From Pseudooceanicola sediminis (GTDB lineage Bacteria > Pseudomonadota > Alphaproteobacteria > Rhodobacterales > Rhodobacteraceae): a stretch of 64,000 nt of DNA. The DNA lies in assembly GCF_003575965.1 (NCBI RefSeq), contig NZ_QWJJ01000013.1:62001-126000 (forward strand), read 5' to 3'. The notes under the pieces are model-generated. The model ran no database searches and had not been told where the DNA came from. It was given only the letters and a program-made list of their open reading frames with translations. Positions 1 through 9,179 of this stretch are shown here, in pieces. The number at the start of each line of letters is the position of its first letter. Position 1 is the first letter of the stretch. The translations under genes were made by a program, and so were the position numbers.

Positions 1-2
1 CG

Positions 3-368
3 GCCCAGGCAGCCGGGCTGAACTTCATCCGCCTTGCCACGCCGACCACGGATGCCCGGCGCCTGCCCAAGGTGCTGACCAATACCTCCGGCTTTGTCTA
101 TTATGTCTCGATCACCGGCATCACCGGCGCGGCCGAGGCGAATGCCGCCGCCGTTGCGCCCGAAGTCAGCCGCATCAAGGCGTCGACCGATCTGCCGATC
201 ATCGTCGGTTTCGGCGTCAAGACGCCCGAAACCGCCCGCGCCATCGCCGGCATCGCCGATGGCTGTGTCGTCGGATCGGCCATTGTCGAACAGATCGCCT
301 CCGGCAAGCCGGTGGACGAGATCCTGGGGTTCGTCAAAAGCCTTTCCGACGGCGCGCATTCCGCCTGA
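3..368 (+). CDS. trpA: Tryptophan synthase alpha subunit, 3' part (partial)
   Basis: C-terminal ~121 residues of TrpA; the 5' part lies outside the window. TrpA cleaves indole-3-glycerol phosphate to indole and glyceraldehyde-3-phosphate and passes indole to TrpB. Visible are the family's late TIM-barrel strands: the FIRLATPTT region, the phosphate-contacting [15 protein letters not shown] loop, the [11 protein letters not shown] strand and the [13 protein letters not shown] segment. The frame is open from base 3 to a TGA at 366-368. The partner gene trpB lies about 7.4 kb away on the opposite strand, so this is not a classic trpBA operon. Confidence 0.96.
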   Translation, partial: AQAAGLNFIRLATPTTDARRLPKVLTNTSGFVYYVSITGITGAAEANAAAVAPEVSRIKASTDLPIIVGFGVKTPETARAIAGIADGCVVGSAIVEQIASGKPVDEILGFVKSLSDGAHSA

Positions 369-403
369 CGGCGGAGCCACGCCGAGCCTTCGCCCTGCCC
401 CGT

Positions 404-436
404 GGCGCGCCAACATCCCTTTGGCGCGCCGTCGCT
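404..436 (+). terminator. Rho-independent terminator after trpA
   Basis: Perfect 10-bp inverted repeat (GGCGCGCCAA at 404-413, TTGGCGCGCC at 421-430) with a 7-nt loop, followed by a short T-containing stretch (CTTTTC). It sits 36 bp after the trpA stop and before the next gene's ribosome binding site. Confidence 0.7.
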
Positions 437-514
437 TTTCTGGCACCCTGCTGCAAAATGCGCCGTGGCAGATGCCGCGTGCGGGGTCGACAAGAACCAG
501 AAAGCAGGCGGCAC

Positions 515-1660
515 ATGAACCTTTCCAGACGAACCTTCGGATTTGGGCTGACCGCCCTTGGCCTCTCGGCCTGCAGCGGCGCCGGCGGCCCCGTGATGCG
601 CGGCTCGAACGCGTCGGCAGAGCTGGCGGACGATCTGCGCCCGGTCCCCAATGCGGGTTATACCGCCTGGGTCGCCGCCTTTCGCAGCCGCGCCGGGGCG
701 CAGGGGATTTCCGACGCCACCCTGTCGCGCGCATTCCGTCACGCGGGCTATCTGCCCGGCGTTGTCACCCGAGACCGCAACCAGACCGAATTCACCCGCA
801 CGCTGGAGGACTACCTCTCCATCGCCGCGTCGGACGAACGTGTCGCCAAGGGCCGTGCCGCCTTTGCCCGCCATCGCAGCACGCTGACCGCGCTGGAGGC
901 GAAATACGGCGTCGACGCCGAAATCATCGCCGCGATCTGGGGGCTGGAGAGTTTTTACGGAGAGCGGCGCGGCAATGTGCCCGTGATCTCGTCGACCTCG
1001 ACGCTGGCCTATGACGGGCGGCGCGGCGCATTTTTCGAAAAACAGCTGATCGCGGCCCTTCGCATCGTTCAGAACGGCGATATCGACGCCGATCACATGA
1101 CCGGCAGCTGGGCCGGCGCCATGGGGCACACCCAGTTCATCCCAACATCGTACCAGTCGTTTGCGGTGGATTTCACCGGCGACGGCCGGCGTGACATCTG
1201 GTCGGACGATCCGACGGATGCGCTGGCCTCGACCGCCGCTTACCTCGCCCGCAACGGTTGGACCCGGGGCGCCCGCTGGGGCGGAGAGGTCGGCAATGGC
1301 GCGCCCGGCGGTGACATCATCCAGCCGCAGCCGGGTGGCCCGCGCTTTGCCGTCACCGGCAATTTCCGCGCCATCAAGCGCTATAACAACTCGGATTCCT
1401 ATGCCATTGGCGTCGGGCACCTGGCCGACCGCATCGGCGGGGCCGGCCCACTGCGTGCCAGCTTCCCCCCCGATGCCTATGGTCTGACCAAGGACGACCG
1501 CATCGCCCTGCAACAGCGCCTGACGGCACGGGGGTTCGACACCGGCGGCACCGACGGCGTTATCGGCCCGAAAAGCCGCGAGGCGATCAGCGCCTATCAG
1601 TCCAGCCGGGGCCTGCCCGCCAGCGGCGATCCCTCTCGCGCGCTGTTGACCAGCCTCTAG
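515..1660 (+). CDS. Lytic murein transglycosylase (MltB-like) with C-terminal peptidoglycan-binding domain
   Basis: 381-residue periplasmic lipoprotein predicted to cleave the MurNAc-GlcNAc bond of peptidoglycan, forming 1,6-anhydro ends. The start at 515 is chosen over an in-frame upstream ATG at 458 because it has an AGGCGG ribosome binding site and gives a clean export signal: NLSRRTFGFGLTALGLSAC has a twin-arginine-like pair and an LSAC lipobox. The SLT_2/MltB catalytic domain fills roughly residues 45-320, with the acid Glu145 in the AIWGLESFYG motif and MGHTQFIPTSY further on. Residues ~325-380 form a PG_binding_1 domain (DGVIGPKSREAI). The gene stands alone between trpA and lldD. Confidence 0.92.
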   Translation: MNLSRRTFGFGLTALGLSACSGAGGPVMRGSNASAELADDLRPVPNAGYTAWVAAFRSRAGAQGISDATLSRAFRHAGYLPGVVTRDRNQTEFTRTLEDYLSIAASDERVAKGRAAFARHRSTLTALEAKYGVDAEIIAAIWGLESFYGERRGNVPVISSTSTLAYDGRRGAFFEKQLIAALRIVQNGDIDADHMTGSWAGAMGHTQFIPTSYQSFAVDFTGDGRRDIWSDDPTDALASTAAYLARNGWTRGARWGGEVGNGAPGGDIIQPQPGGPRFAVTGNFRAIKRYNNSDSYAIGVGHLADRIGGAGPLRASFPPDAYGLTKDDRIALQQRLTARGFDTGGTDGVIGPKSREAISAYQSSRGLPASGDPSRALLTSL

Positions 1661-1736
1661 TCCGCGCCAAACAGGCATTGCCCCCTGCCCCCCGGATTGG
1701 TAAAAAATCCTAACCACAGTCCGGGGGACCGCCGCG

Positions 1737-2903
1737 ATGCCCGTCATCACCAACATCAACGATCTCAAGCGCCTGCACAAACGCCGCACGCCCAAGATGT
1801 TCTACGACTACTGCGAAAGCGGATCGTGGAGCGAACAGACCTTCCGCGAGAACACCTCGGATTTCGACCAGATCCGCCTGCGCCAGCGCGTCGCCGTCGA
1901 CATGTCCGACCGGTCGCTGGAAACCGAGATGATCGGCCAGAAGGTCACCATGCCCGTCGCCCTGGCCCCCGTGGGCCTGACCGGGATGCAGCGCGCGGAT
2001 GGCGAGATCAAGGCCGCCCGCGCCGCCGAACAGTTCGGCGTGCCCTTTACCCTGTCGACCATGTCGATCTGCTCGATCGAGGACGTGGCCGAGAATTCCT
2101 CGGCCCCCTTCTGGTTCCAGCTCTACACGATGAAGGACCAGGACTACCTGCGCCGCCTGATCCAGCGGGCCAAGGATGCCAAATGCTCGGCCCTTGTGAT
2201 CACGCTGGATCTGCAAATCCTCGGGCAGCGGCACAAGGACCTCAAGAACGGGCTCTCCGCCCCGCCCAAGTTCACCCCCGCCGTCCTGGCCGACCTTGCG
2301 ACCAAGTGGTCCTGGGGGCTCGAGATGCTGCAAACGAAACGGCGCGGCTTCGGCAATATCGTCGGTCACGTCAAGGATATCTCCGACCCGTCCTCGCTGC
2401 TGTCGTGGACCAACGAGCAGTTCGACGACAAGCTCGACTGGAAGAAGATCGAACAGATCAAGGAGATGTGGGGCGGCAAGGTCATCCTCAAGGGCATCAA
2501 CGACCCCGAGGATGCGGCGATGGCCGCCAAGGTCGGCTGCGATGCCATCCTGGTGTCGAACCACGGCGGGCGGCAGCTGGACGGCGCGCTCTCGACCATC
2601 CGGATGCTCGACCCGATCCTGCAGGCGGTCGGTGATGATGTCGAGGTGCACCTCGACAGCGGCATCCGTTCGGGACAGGACATTCTCAAGGCCGTTGCCA
2701 TGGGGGCCAAGGGCACCTTCATCGGGCGCGCCTTCGTGCATGGCCTCGGGGCCATGGGGCAGGATGGCGTCACGCGCGCGCTCCAGGTGCTGTACAAGGA
2801 AATGGACACGTCGATGGCGCTCTGCGGCAAGCGTGACATTCGCGATGTCGGTCGCGACATTCTCAAGATCCCCGCGGATTTCGCCGGCACCTGGCGGGAC
2901 TGA
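1737..2903 (+). CDS. lldD: FMN-dependent L-lactate dehydrogenase (alpha-hydroxy-acid oxidase family)
   Basis: 388 residues, the usual length for membrane-associated LldD, which oxidises L-lactate to pyruvate and feeds electrons to the quinone pool. Family signatures are the N-terminal DLKRLHKRRTPKMFYDYCESGS segment region, the FMN-contacting ALAPVGLTGMQ loop, and the active-site motif SNHGGRQLDGA with catalytic His276, followed by the HLDSGIRSGQDILKA and GAKGTFIGRAF phosphate-binding strands. Other family members (glycolate oxidase, mandelate dehydrogenase) share these motifs, so lactate is the likely but not proven substrate. No permease or regulator gene is adjacent. Confidence 0.9.
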   Translation: MPVITNINDLKRLHKRRTPKMFYDYCESGSWSEQTFRENTSDFDQIRLRQRVAVDMSDRSLETEMIGQKVTMPVALAPVGLTGMQRADGEIKAARAAEQFGVPFTLSTMSICSIEDVAENSSAPFWFQLYTMKDQDYLRRLIQRAKDAKCSALVITLDLQILGQRHKDLKNGLSAPPKFTPAVLADLATKWSWGLEMLQTKRRGFGNIVGHVKDISDPSSLLSWTNEQFDDKLDWKKIEQIKEMWGGKVILKGINDPEDAAMAAKVGCDAILVSNHGGRQLDGALSTIRMLDPILQAVGDDVEVHLDSGIRSGQDILKAVAMGAKGTFIGRAFVHGLGAMGQDGVTRALQVLYKEMDTSMALCGKRDIRDVGRDILKIPADFAGTWRD

Positions 2904-2943
2904 TCGCCCCTGCCACTGCCGCTGTGCGGCGCCTGCCGCTCTG

Positions 2944-2973
2944 CGGCCCCGCCCCGCCCGGCGGGGCCGTTCC
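2944..2973 (+). terminator. Hairpin terminator after lldD
   Basis: Perfect 10-bp stem (CGGCCCCGCC at 2944-2953, GGCGGGGCCG at 2960-2969) with a 6-nt loop, 41 bp after the lldD stop. The T-tract is weak (TTCC). Confidence 0.55.
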
Positions 2974-3080
2974 ACGCATTGGCTTTGTCGCAAGACGGAA
3001 AGTAGGGTCAATTTTATCGCTTAACCGTGCGTAAAGTGACCGGACCTAGTGTCGCCCCAACGCGGATCGGAGGCGACCAT

Positions 3081-5156
3081 ATGCTCAGACTATTTTCCCG
3101 GCGACCAGCTGCGCCCAGCATCGACAGCGCCGCCGAAGTGCAGGCCGTATCCCGGTCGCATATCATCGTGCGCTACGACATGGAGGGCATCATCCGCGAG
3201 GTGAACGATCAGTTCTGCCGCGTGACCGGCTATACCCCTGCCGATGTCGTCGGCAAACCCTACCTGATGATGGTGCGCGAAAAGGATCACGATCTCAGCG
3301 AGGTGCGCAACCTCTGGCGGGACATGGCCGCCGGCAAGATGATCAACCGCATCGTCCCCCGTCTCAACAGCGACGGAGAGGAGATCTGGTTCGACGTCAC
3401 CTATACCCCCGTCACCAACGACGCCGGGACCGCCGAACACGTCCTCTCGATCGCCCGCGAAATCTCTCACACCCATTTCCGCCGGCGCGACAATCGCAGC
3501 CAGGTCGACGCGATCAGGCGCACGATGGCCGTTGTCGAATTCGACCTTCAGGGCAATATCACCGACGCGAACGACCTGTTTCTCAAGACGATGGGATACC
3601 GGCTGGACGAACTGCAGGGCAAGCATCACCGGATGCTGGTACCCCCCGAAGATGCCTCGAGCGCGGAATACAAGGGGTTCTGGGATCGGATGGCCAAGGG
3701 CGCCTCGGAAAAGGGCGAGGTTCGACGCCTCGACAAGCGTGGCAAGTCCCGCTGGCTCGAGGCGACGTATGAAACCCTCCTCGATCCCGAAGGGCGCCCG
3801 TTCAAGGTGGTCAAATACGCCTTCGACATCACCAATGCCAAGAATCTGGCCGCCGATGCCGCCAGCCAGATTGCCGCGATCAACAGGGTGCAGGCGGTGA
3901 TCGAATTCGACACGCAGGGCAACATCCTGGCTGTCAACGACACCTTCTGCGCCGCCATGGGATACGCGCCCGAAGAAATCCGCGGCAAGCATCACCGCAT
4001 GTTCGTCTCCAGCGATTTCGCGAATTCGCCCGATTATGACGAGTTCTGGAAGACCCTGCGCAGCGGCAAGGAACACTCCGGCAACTTCACCCGCATCGGC
4101 AAGGGTGGAAAACCCGTCTATATCCGCGCCAGCTACAACCCCATCCGCAATGCCGCCGGAGAGGTGGTGAAGGTCGTCAAGTACGCCATCGACACGACCG
4201 CCCTGCAACTGACGGTCGACACGATGCAATCCGGCCTCGACAAGCTGGCAGATGGCGATCTCTCGGTCCGGCTTGACCAGAACCTGGGCGAGATGGACGC
4301 CATCAGGCAGAAATTCAACATCGCCGTCACCAAGGTCGACGAAGCGATGCAGGCCGTTCTGGAACGTGCCACCCAGGTCCATACCGAAACCGGCGCGATC
4401 ATCAGCGCCTCGAATGAACTGTCCCGCCGCACCGAAACCCAGGCCGCGACGCTGGAAGAAACCGCCGTCGCGCTGAACGAACTGGCCGGCTCCGTCAAAC
4501 AGGCCGCCGCGACGGCCAGCGTGGCGCAGAACAAGGCGGACGAAGCCAAGACCCAGACCGAGGAATCCGGGCGCATCGTGCGCAATGCAGTCAGCGCCAT
4601 GGAAGAGATCGAGGAATCGTCGAGCAAGATTTCCTCGATCACCAAGGTGATCGACGACATCGCCTTCCAGACCAACCTGTTGGCGCTGAATGCCGGTGTC
4701 GAAGCGGCCCGCGCGGGCGAGGCCGGGCGCGGTTTCGCCGTCGTTGCGCAAGAGGTCCGTGCCCTGGCCCAGCGGTCCTCGGAGGCTGCCAAGGAAATTG
4801 CCTCGCTGATCTCTGATTCCACCACGCAGGTGGTCAAGGGCGTCAACCTGGTCGGACAGGCGGGGCAGTCGATCACCACGATCGACGGCATGGTGCGCAA
4901 TATTCACGACAGCGTCTCGCAGATCGCGATCTCGGCCCATGAACAGGCCAACGGCATCACCGAAATGAACATGGCGATGAACCAGCTCGACCAGGTGACC
5001 CAGGAAAACGCCGCCATGGCCGAAGAAACCAATGCCGCGACCCAGAACCTCGCCAGCGGCATCGCCGAGGTGCAGGAGGCCGTCTCGTTCTTCGGTGCCA
5101 GCGCACCACATCCGCGCACCCGCAGCCGTCGGGCCCCGATGCGCGCCTCGGCCTGA
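3081..5156 (+). CDS. Soluble methyl-accepting chemotaxis protein with three PAS domains
   Basis: 691-residue transducer without any membrane segment, so a cytoplasmic sensor. ATG at 3081 is preceded by GGAGG; an in-frame GTG at 3027 lacks one. Three PAS domains occupy about residues 25-130, 145-255 and 265-375. The second and third are near duplicates (both have GKHHRM, then [11 protein letters not shown] or [11 protein letters not shown]). A short HAMP-like linker ([10 protein letters not shown]) leads to the MCP signalling domain; its hairpin tip [19 protein letters not shown] (around residues 520-545) is the CheA/CheW contact site. No NWETF-type receptor tail is present at the C-terminus. 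PAS pairs of this kind usually sense redox state or small ligands; the ligand cannot be read here. No che genes are adjacent. Confidence 0.93.
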   Translation: MLRLFSRRPAAPSIDSAAEVQAVSRSHIIVRYDMEGIIREVNDQFCRVTGYTPADVVGKPYLMMVREKDHDLSEVRNLWRDMAAGKMINRIVPRLNSDGEEIWFDVTYTPVTNDAGTAEHVLSIAREISHTHFRRRDNRSQVDAIRRTMAVVEFDLQGNITDANDLFLKTMGYRLDELQGKHHRMLVPPEDASSAEYKGFWDRMAKGASEKGEVRRLDKRGKSRWLEATYETLLDPEGRPFKVVKYAFDITNAKNLAADAASQIAAINRVQAVIEFDTQGNILAVNDTFCAAMGYAPEEIRGKHHRMFVSSDFANSPDYDEFWKTLRSGKEHSGNFTRIGKGGKPVYIRASYNPIRNAAGEVVKVVKYAIDTTALQLTVDTMQSGLDKLADGDLSVRLDQNLGEMDAIRQKFNIAVTKVDEAMQAVLERATQVHTETGAIISASNELSRRTETQAATLEETAVALNELAGSVKQAAATASVAQNKADEAKTQTEESGRIVRNAVSAMEEIEESSSKISSITKVIDDIAFQTNLLALNAGVEAARAGEAGRGFAVVAQEVRALAQRSSEAAKEIASLISDSTTQVVKGVNLVGQAGQSITTIDGMVRNIHDSVSQIAISAHEQANGITEMNMAMNQLDQVTQENAAMAEETNAATQNLASGIAEVQEAVSFFGASAPHPRTRSRRAPMRASA

Positions 5157-5162
5157 GGCGCG

Positions 5163-5276
5163 CCAATCACGGCCGGGCGCATTCACGGCCAGGTCCAATC
5201 ACGGCAGGGCGCATTCACCGCCGGGTCCAATCATCACCGGCCCCAAGCATCACCGGGCCCAATCATCACCGGTCGG
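5163..5276 (+). repeat. Seven-unit 16-bp tandem repeat
   Basis: Starts 7 bp after the chemotaxis gene's stop. Units 1-4 fit the consensus SCAWTCACGGCCRGGY and alternate between a CCAATCAC... and a GCATTCAC... form, so they also read as a 32-bp repeat with 29 of 32 bases equal. Units 5-7 (16-17 bp each) share CAATCATCACCGG and diverge. It is non-coding on both strands as far as I can judge, since the period is not a multiple of three. Confidence 0.85.
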
Positions 5277-5326
5277 CGCGTTAACCCGGCCCGTGCCCCT
5301 TCCCGCGCACCGCCCACATGCCGCAT

Positions 5327-5367
5327 AGATACCGTCAGGATACCGACGTTGCGATTTGCGGCATTTC
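5327..5367 (+). promoter_or_regulatory. Dispersed GATACCG direct-repeat element, copy 1 (upstream of rplY)
   Basis: Contains GATACCGTCAGGATACCG: two 7-bp repeats at 5329-5335 and 5340-5346, 11 bp apart. A 23-bp core (5327-5349) is identical to 30508-30530, and similarity continues about 18 bp further. It lies about 285 bp before the rplY start. The 7-4-7 layout resembles direct-repeat sites of OmpR/PhoB-type regulators; its role here is inference. Confidence 0.5.
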
Positions 5368-5632
5368 CCTTGTTAACTTGGGTCAGGCGCTGATTCGCCC
5401 ACTGTCGGGCACCGTCGCAGGCACCGCCCCGCCGCGCGCACCCTTCACGTTTGCGGAACCGCTTGGCCCCGGCTTGGCCCGATGCGATACGCCCGCGCGG
5501 GCCGGCACATGGGGTAAAATCGCACTTTATTGCTGTTTTTTCTTTCCAACCCCCCAGAATCCCTCTAAACGCGCGAGACTTAACGCGGGCATACAGCCTT
5601 GGAGGATGCCCGCCCCATTTAGGAGAGATCAA

Positions 5633-6256
5633 ATGGCTGGAGAAATTCCTGATTTCGTAGCCCAGGAACGTGCGGGGACAGGCAAGGGCGCCGCTCGCGC
5701 AGCACGTCGTGCTGGCATGGTTCCGGGTGTTGTCTACGGTGGCGACGAAGCCCCCCTGGCGATTCAAGTCCCGTTCAACGCGCTGCTCAAGCAGTTGAAA
5801 CAAGGGCGCTTTCTCGCGACCCTCTTCAACCTCAAGGTTGATGGTCACGATGATGTCCGCGTCATTTGCCGCGGCGTTCAGCGCGATGTCGTCAAGGATC
5901 TGCCGACCCACCTCGACCTGATGCGCCTCAAGCGTACCAGCCGTGTGAACCTGCACATCCCCGTCGAATTCATCAACCACGCCGAGGCCCCCGGCCTGAA
6001 GCGTGGCGGCGTTCTGACCGTTGTGCGTGCTGACGTTGAACTGTCTGTTATTGCTGGTGATATTCCCGATCACATCACTGTTGATCTGGCCGGCAAACAG
6101 ATTGGTGATACGCTGACCATCAGCCAGGTCGACCTGCCGAAAGACGCCCTGCCGACCATCGACCGCGACTTCGTGATTGCGAACATCACGGCGCCGTCCG
6201 GCCTGCGCGCTTCCGACGACGAAGAAGAAGCAACCGAAGAAACCAGCGAAGAATAA
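5633..6256 (+). CDS. rplY: Large ribosomal subunit protein bL25 (Ctc form)
   Basis: 207 residues, the long Ctc/TL5-type bL25 that binds 5S rRNA. The N-terminal bL25 domain (about 1-95) contains the [16 protein letters not shown] motif; the C-terminal beta domain (about 100-190) contains [19 protein letters not shown]. It ends in an acidic tail ([13 protein letters not shown]), common in alphaproteobacterial forms. ATG 5633 has AGGAGA upstream; longer in-frame readings starting at 5318 are dismissed because that stretch is a 5' leader. About 476 bp of non-coding DNA precede it (tandem repeat, GATACCG element, then a T-rich tract at 5528-5550). pth follows, as is common for this gene pair. Confidence 0.95.
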   Translation: MAGEIPDFVAQERAGTGKGAARAARRAGMVPGVVYGGDEAPLAIQVPFNALLKQLKQGRFLATLFNLKVDGHDDVRVICRGVQRDVVKDLPTHLDLMRLKRTSRVNLHIPVEFINHAEAPGLKRGGVLTVVRADVELSVIAGDIPDHITVDLAGKQIGDTLTISQVDLPKDALPTIDRDFVIANITAPSGLRASDDEEEATEETSEE

Positions 6257-6280
6257 GTCGCTGCCTTTCAAGGTGTTATC

Positions 6281-6314
6281 GAACGGCCTCCGCGACGCGG
6301 GGGTCGTTTTTTTA
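6281..6314 (+). terminator. Rho-independent terminator after rplY
   Basis: AACGGCCTCCG / CGGGGGTCGTT pair through 11 positions (two G-U pairs) around a 5-nt loop, directly followed by a run of seven T. It lies between rplY and pth. Confidence 0.85.
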
Positions 6315-6396
6315 TGGACTGCCGGGGGACACCCTGCATCTGCTGGACCCGCGCCAGCGTGTCGGCTAAATCCGTATGACCAAGCAGGAGGGTCTC

Positions 6397-7107
6397 ATGC
6401 AGCTTTTCGTCGGCCTCGGTAATCCCGGCGCGAAATACGCCGCCAACCGCCACAACATCGGTTTCATGGCGCTGGACCGGATTGCCTCCGATCATGGTTT
6501 CGGCCCCTGGAAATCCAAGTTCCAGGCAGAGCTGACCGAAGGCACACTGGGCGGCGAAAAAGTATTACTTCTCAAACCGATGACCTTCATGAACCTGTCC
6601 GGCCAGTCGGTTGGCGAGGCGATGCGTTTTTACAAGTTGACGCCCGCGCAGATCACCGTTTTCCACGACGAGCTTGACCTGGCCCCCGCCAAATGCCGCC
6701 TGAAACAGGGTGGCGGCCACGCCGGGCACAACGGGTTGCGTTCGATCCATCAACACATCGGCGAACGCTATGCCCGCGTCCGTCTCGGCATCGGTCACCC
6801 GGGGCACAAGGATCGCGTCGCCGCCTATGTCCTGTCGGATTTTGCCAAGGCCGAACAGGATTGGCTGGACGACATGATGCGCGGCATCTCGGACGGTGCC
6901 GCCGCACTTGCTGCGGGTGACGGTCCCAGGTTCCTGAATGCCGTAGCGTTGCGCGTGAACCCGCCCCGCAGCTCGGGAGGCACAGCCGCCCCCGACGCAA
7001 GGTCCGGTCCGCGCCCTGCCCAAGCCCCTGCCCGCAAACAGGAAACATCCCCCGAGGCCAGCGATACCCGCAGCCCCCTCGAGCGGCTGAAAGACAAGTT
7101 CAAGTAA
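6397..7107 (+). CDS. pth: Peptidyl-tRNA hydrolase
   Basis: 236-residue enzyme that releases peptides from prematurely dropped peptidyl-tRNA. Start 6397 has a strong AGGAGGG site; a slightly upstream ATG at 6376 overlaps it. Active-site His19 lies in NRHNIGF, and FHDELDL carries the catalytic Asp; GGHAGHNGLRSIHQHIG is the substrate-binding loop. A ~45-residue Pro/Ala-rich C-terminal tail (after RVNPP) extends beyond the usual ~190-residue core and ends in a basic helix. It follows rplY after a terminator, so it probably has its own promoter. Confidence 0.95.
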   Translation: MQLFVGLGNPGAKYAANRHNIGFMALDRIASDHGFGPWKSKFQAELTEGTLGGEKVLLLKPMTFMNLSGQSVGEAMRFYKLTPAQITVFHDELDLAPAKCRLKQGGGHAGHNGLRSIHQHIGERYARVRLGIGHPGHKDRVAAYVLSDFAKAEQDWLDDMMRGISDGAAALAAGDGPRFLNAVALRVNPPRSSGGTAAPDARSGPRPAQAPARKQETSPEASDTRSPLERLKDKFK

Positions 7108-7285
7108 CCCATGTCACACCGCGCCCCGGCACAAGGGGCTGCTGCTTTCACACGCAACCGCACGGCCCAGGCCCCGGTTTCGCGGCCGTGACATCACGGC
7201 ATCTCGCCCCGCGCGGTTAAATTTGCTAGGCTTGCCAAAGGACTTGCCCTTTTTTCACCCCGCGATCAGCCAGAGGAGCGCTGCA

Positions 7286-7672
7286 TTGGTTCACAAAGAT
7301 CCCGCAATCAACGTTCTGGGGAGCGCGCTGGAACTGGCGTCACTCGATCCCCTGACCGGTTTTTTCCGCGATGGCCACTGCAATACCTGCGTTCAGGACA
7401 GCGGCAGCCACACCGTCTGCGCCGTGATGACAGACGAATTCCTCGCCTTTTCCAAATACGTCGGGAACGATCTGTCGACCCCGCACCCCGAGTTCCAGTT
7501 TCGCGGGCTCAAGGCCGGGGATCGCTGGTGCCTGTGCGCGGCACGCTTCCTCCAGGCCCACGACGAAGGCTGCGCGCCTCTTGTCCGTCTGCAAGCGACC
7601 CATCGCCGGGCGTTGGAGATCGTTCCGCTGGAAGTACTGGAGCTTTATGCAGAGGACCCCGCCGAGGGGTAA
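7286..7672 (+). CDS. DUF2237 family protein
   Basis: 128-residue soluble protein of the DUF2237 family, function unknown. Conserved signatures are NVLGSALELAS at the N-terminus, TGFFRDGHCNT, GSHTVCAVMTDEFLAFS, GLKAGDRWCLCAARF and the C-terminal EIVPLEVL. The start is taken as TTG 7286, which has GAGGAG nine bases before it and fits the family's usual N-terminus (K-D-P-x-I-N-V-L-G); a TTG at 7223 would add 21 atypical residues. It is monocistronic and convergent with trpB, separated by a bidirectional terminator. Confidence 0.85.
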   Translation: MVHKDPAINVLGSALELASLDPLTGFFRDGHCNTCVQDSGSHTVCAVMTDEFLAFSKYVGNDLSTPHPEFQFRGLKAGDRWCLCAARFLQAHDEGCAPLVRLQATHRRALEIVPLEVLELYAEDPAEG

Positions 7673-7690
7673 CCTACCGTTGTCGCGAAA

Positions 7691-7722
7691 GAAAAGGCAG
7701 GGCGCGATGCCCTGCCTTTCTG
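7691..7722. terminator. Bidirectional terminator between DUF2237 gene and trpB
   Basis: Perfect 11-bp stem (AAAGGCAGGGC 7693-7703, GCCCTGCCTTT 7709-7719), 5-nt loop, with A-rich and T-rich flanks that can serve both converging genes. Confidence 0.85.
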
Positions 7723-7739
7723 AGTTTCCCCGTCGCGCC

Positions 7740-8978
7740 TCAGCCGCCGGTGTTGATCTCAACGCCCAGATGCTTGGCCACGGTAAAGATGTCCTTGTCG
7801 CCGCGCCCACACATGTTCATCACGATGATATGGTCCTTCGGCAGGTCCGGCGCGATCTTCATCACATGTGCCAATGCGTGGCAGGGTTCCAGTGCGGGAA
7901 TGATGCCTTCGGTCGCACAGGAAAACTTGAACGCCTCCAGCGCCTCGCGGTCCGTGATCGAGACGTACTCGGCCCTGCCAATGTCGTGCAGCCACGAATG
8001 TTCCGGCCCGATGCCGGGGTAATCCAGACCAGCCGAGATCGAATGCCCCTCAAGGATCTGTCCGTCGTCGTCCTGTAGCAGGTAGGTTCGGTTGCCATGC
8101 AAGACGCCGGGGCGCCCACCGGTCAGGCTGGCGCAGTGCTCCATCTTGTCATCCACGCCATGCCCTCCGGCCTCGACCCCGATGACGCGCACGCCCGGAT
8201 CGTTCAGGAACGGATAGAACAGGCCCATGGCATTGGACCCACCGCCAATGGCGGCGATGATTGTATCGGGCAGACGGCCCTCGCCTTCCTGCTCGGGCAG
8301 TTGCCAGCGGACTTCCTTGCCGATGATCGACTGGAAATCGCGGACCATCGCCGGATAGGGGTGCGGGCCGGCGACGGTGCCGATGCAATAAAAGGTGTCC
8401 TGAACGTTGGTCACCCAGTCGCGCAGCGCGTCGTTCATTGCGTCTTTCAGGGTGCCGCGACCGCTGGTCACCGGCACAACCTCGGCCCCCAGCAGGCGCA
8501 TCCGGAATACGTTGGGCGCCTGGCGTTCAACGTCTGTCGCCCCCATGTAGACAACACATTTCAGCCCGAACTTGGCACAGACGGTGGCCGTGGCCACCCC
8601 GTGCTGGCCCGCGCCTGTTTCCGCGATGATGCGCCCCTTGCCCATGCGACGCGCCAGGATGATCTGCCCCAGCACGTTGTTGATCTTGTGCGCGCCGGTG
8701 TGGTTCAGTTCGTCCCGCTTGAGATAGATCTTGGCCCCGCCCAACTGTTCGGTCATGCGCGGTGCGAAATACAGCGGGCTGGGGCGGCCGACATAGTGTT
8801 TCCACAGGTCGTCCATCTCGGCCCAGAAGGTGTCGTCGGTCTTGGCCTTCTCGTATTCCGCTTCCAGGTCCAGGATCAGCGGCATCAGGGTCTCACTGAC
8901 GAACCGCCCACCGAACTGGCCGAACCGGCCCTTTTCATCCGGGCCGCTCATGAAGCTGTTCAAAAGGTCTTCAGGCAT
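7740..8978 (-). CDS. trpB: Tryptophan synthase beta subunit
   Basis: 412 residues; condenses indole with serine using PLP. The Schiff-base lysine is Lys98 in HTGAHKINN; the glycine-rich cofactor loop is GGGSNAMG, and the monovalent-cation/substrate loop [10 protein letters not shown] is intact. The ATG at 8978 is chosen over an upstream extension because of its GAGGGAG ribosome binding site and match to the family N-terminus ([20 protein letters not shown]). In related bacteria trpB directly follows trpF; here 2.3 kb with two other genes separate them. Confidence 0.97.
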   Translation of the reverse strand: MPEDLLNSFMSGPDEKGRFGQFGGRFVSETLMPLILDLEAEYEKAKTDDTFWAEMDDLWKHYVGRPSPLYFAPRMTEQLGGAKIYLKRDELNHTGAHKINNVLGQIILARRMGKGRIIAETGAGQHGVATATVCAKFGLKCVVYMGATDVERQAPNVFRMRLLGAEVVPVTSGRGTLKDAMNDALRDWVTNVQDTFYCIGTVAGPHPYPAMVRDFQSIIGKEVRWQLPEQEGEGRLPDTIIAAIGGGSNAMGLFYPFLNDPGVRVIGVEAGGHGVDDKMEHCASLTGGRPGVLHGNRTYLLQDDDGQILEGHSISAGLDYPGIGPEHSWLHDIGRAEYVSITDREALEAFKFSCATEGIIPALEPCHALAHVMKIAPDLPKDHIIVMNMCGRGDKDIFTVAKHLGVEINTGG

Positions 8979-9179
8979 GGCGTCGCTCCCTCTGTGATCA
9001 CTGCTGGGTTTACGGCTTTTGCAGCGTTCGGACAAGCCGTCCCGTGGCGCGACAACGCGCCCCCACTCGCGCAATAGTTGACCAGAGATGTATTTCACGC
9101 CAGCATCTGATTTGCAGTGCCAATTACTTTGCCGGTCTCGTCCGGTCCGGTGATCTGGCCTGCCTCTCGGGAGGAGAAC

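Noticed and set aside
101-1795. Long open frame on the minus strand opposite trpA and the transglycosylase
   Set aside because: Its protein is Gly/Ala/Arg-rich with no family features; the plus strand carries two clear gene families. Long antisense frames are expected in GC-rich DNA.
5163-5276. CRISPR array
   Set aside because: Units are contiguous without spacers and only 16 bp long; no cas genes are present.
5318-5632. Extended N-terminus of rplY
   Set aside because: The frame is open, but it crosses the GATACCG element and a T-rich tract and lacks similarity to bL25; ATG 5633 has a ribosome binding site.
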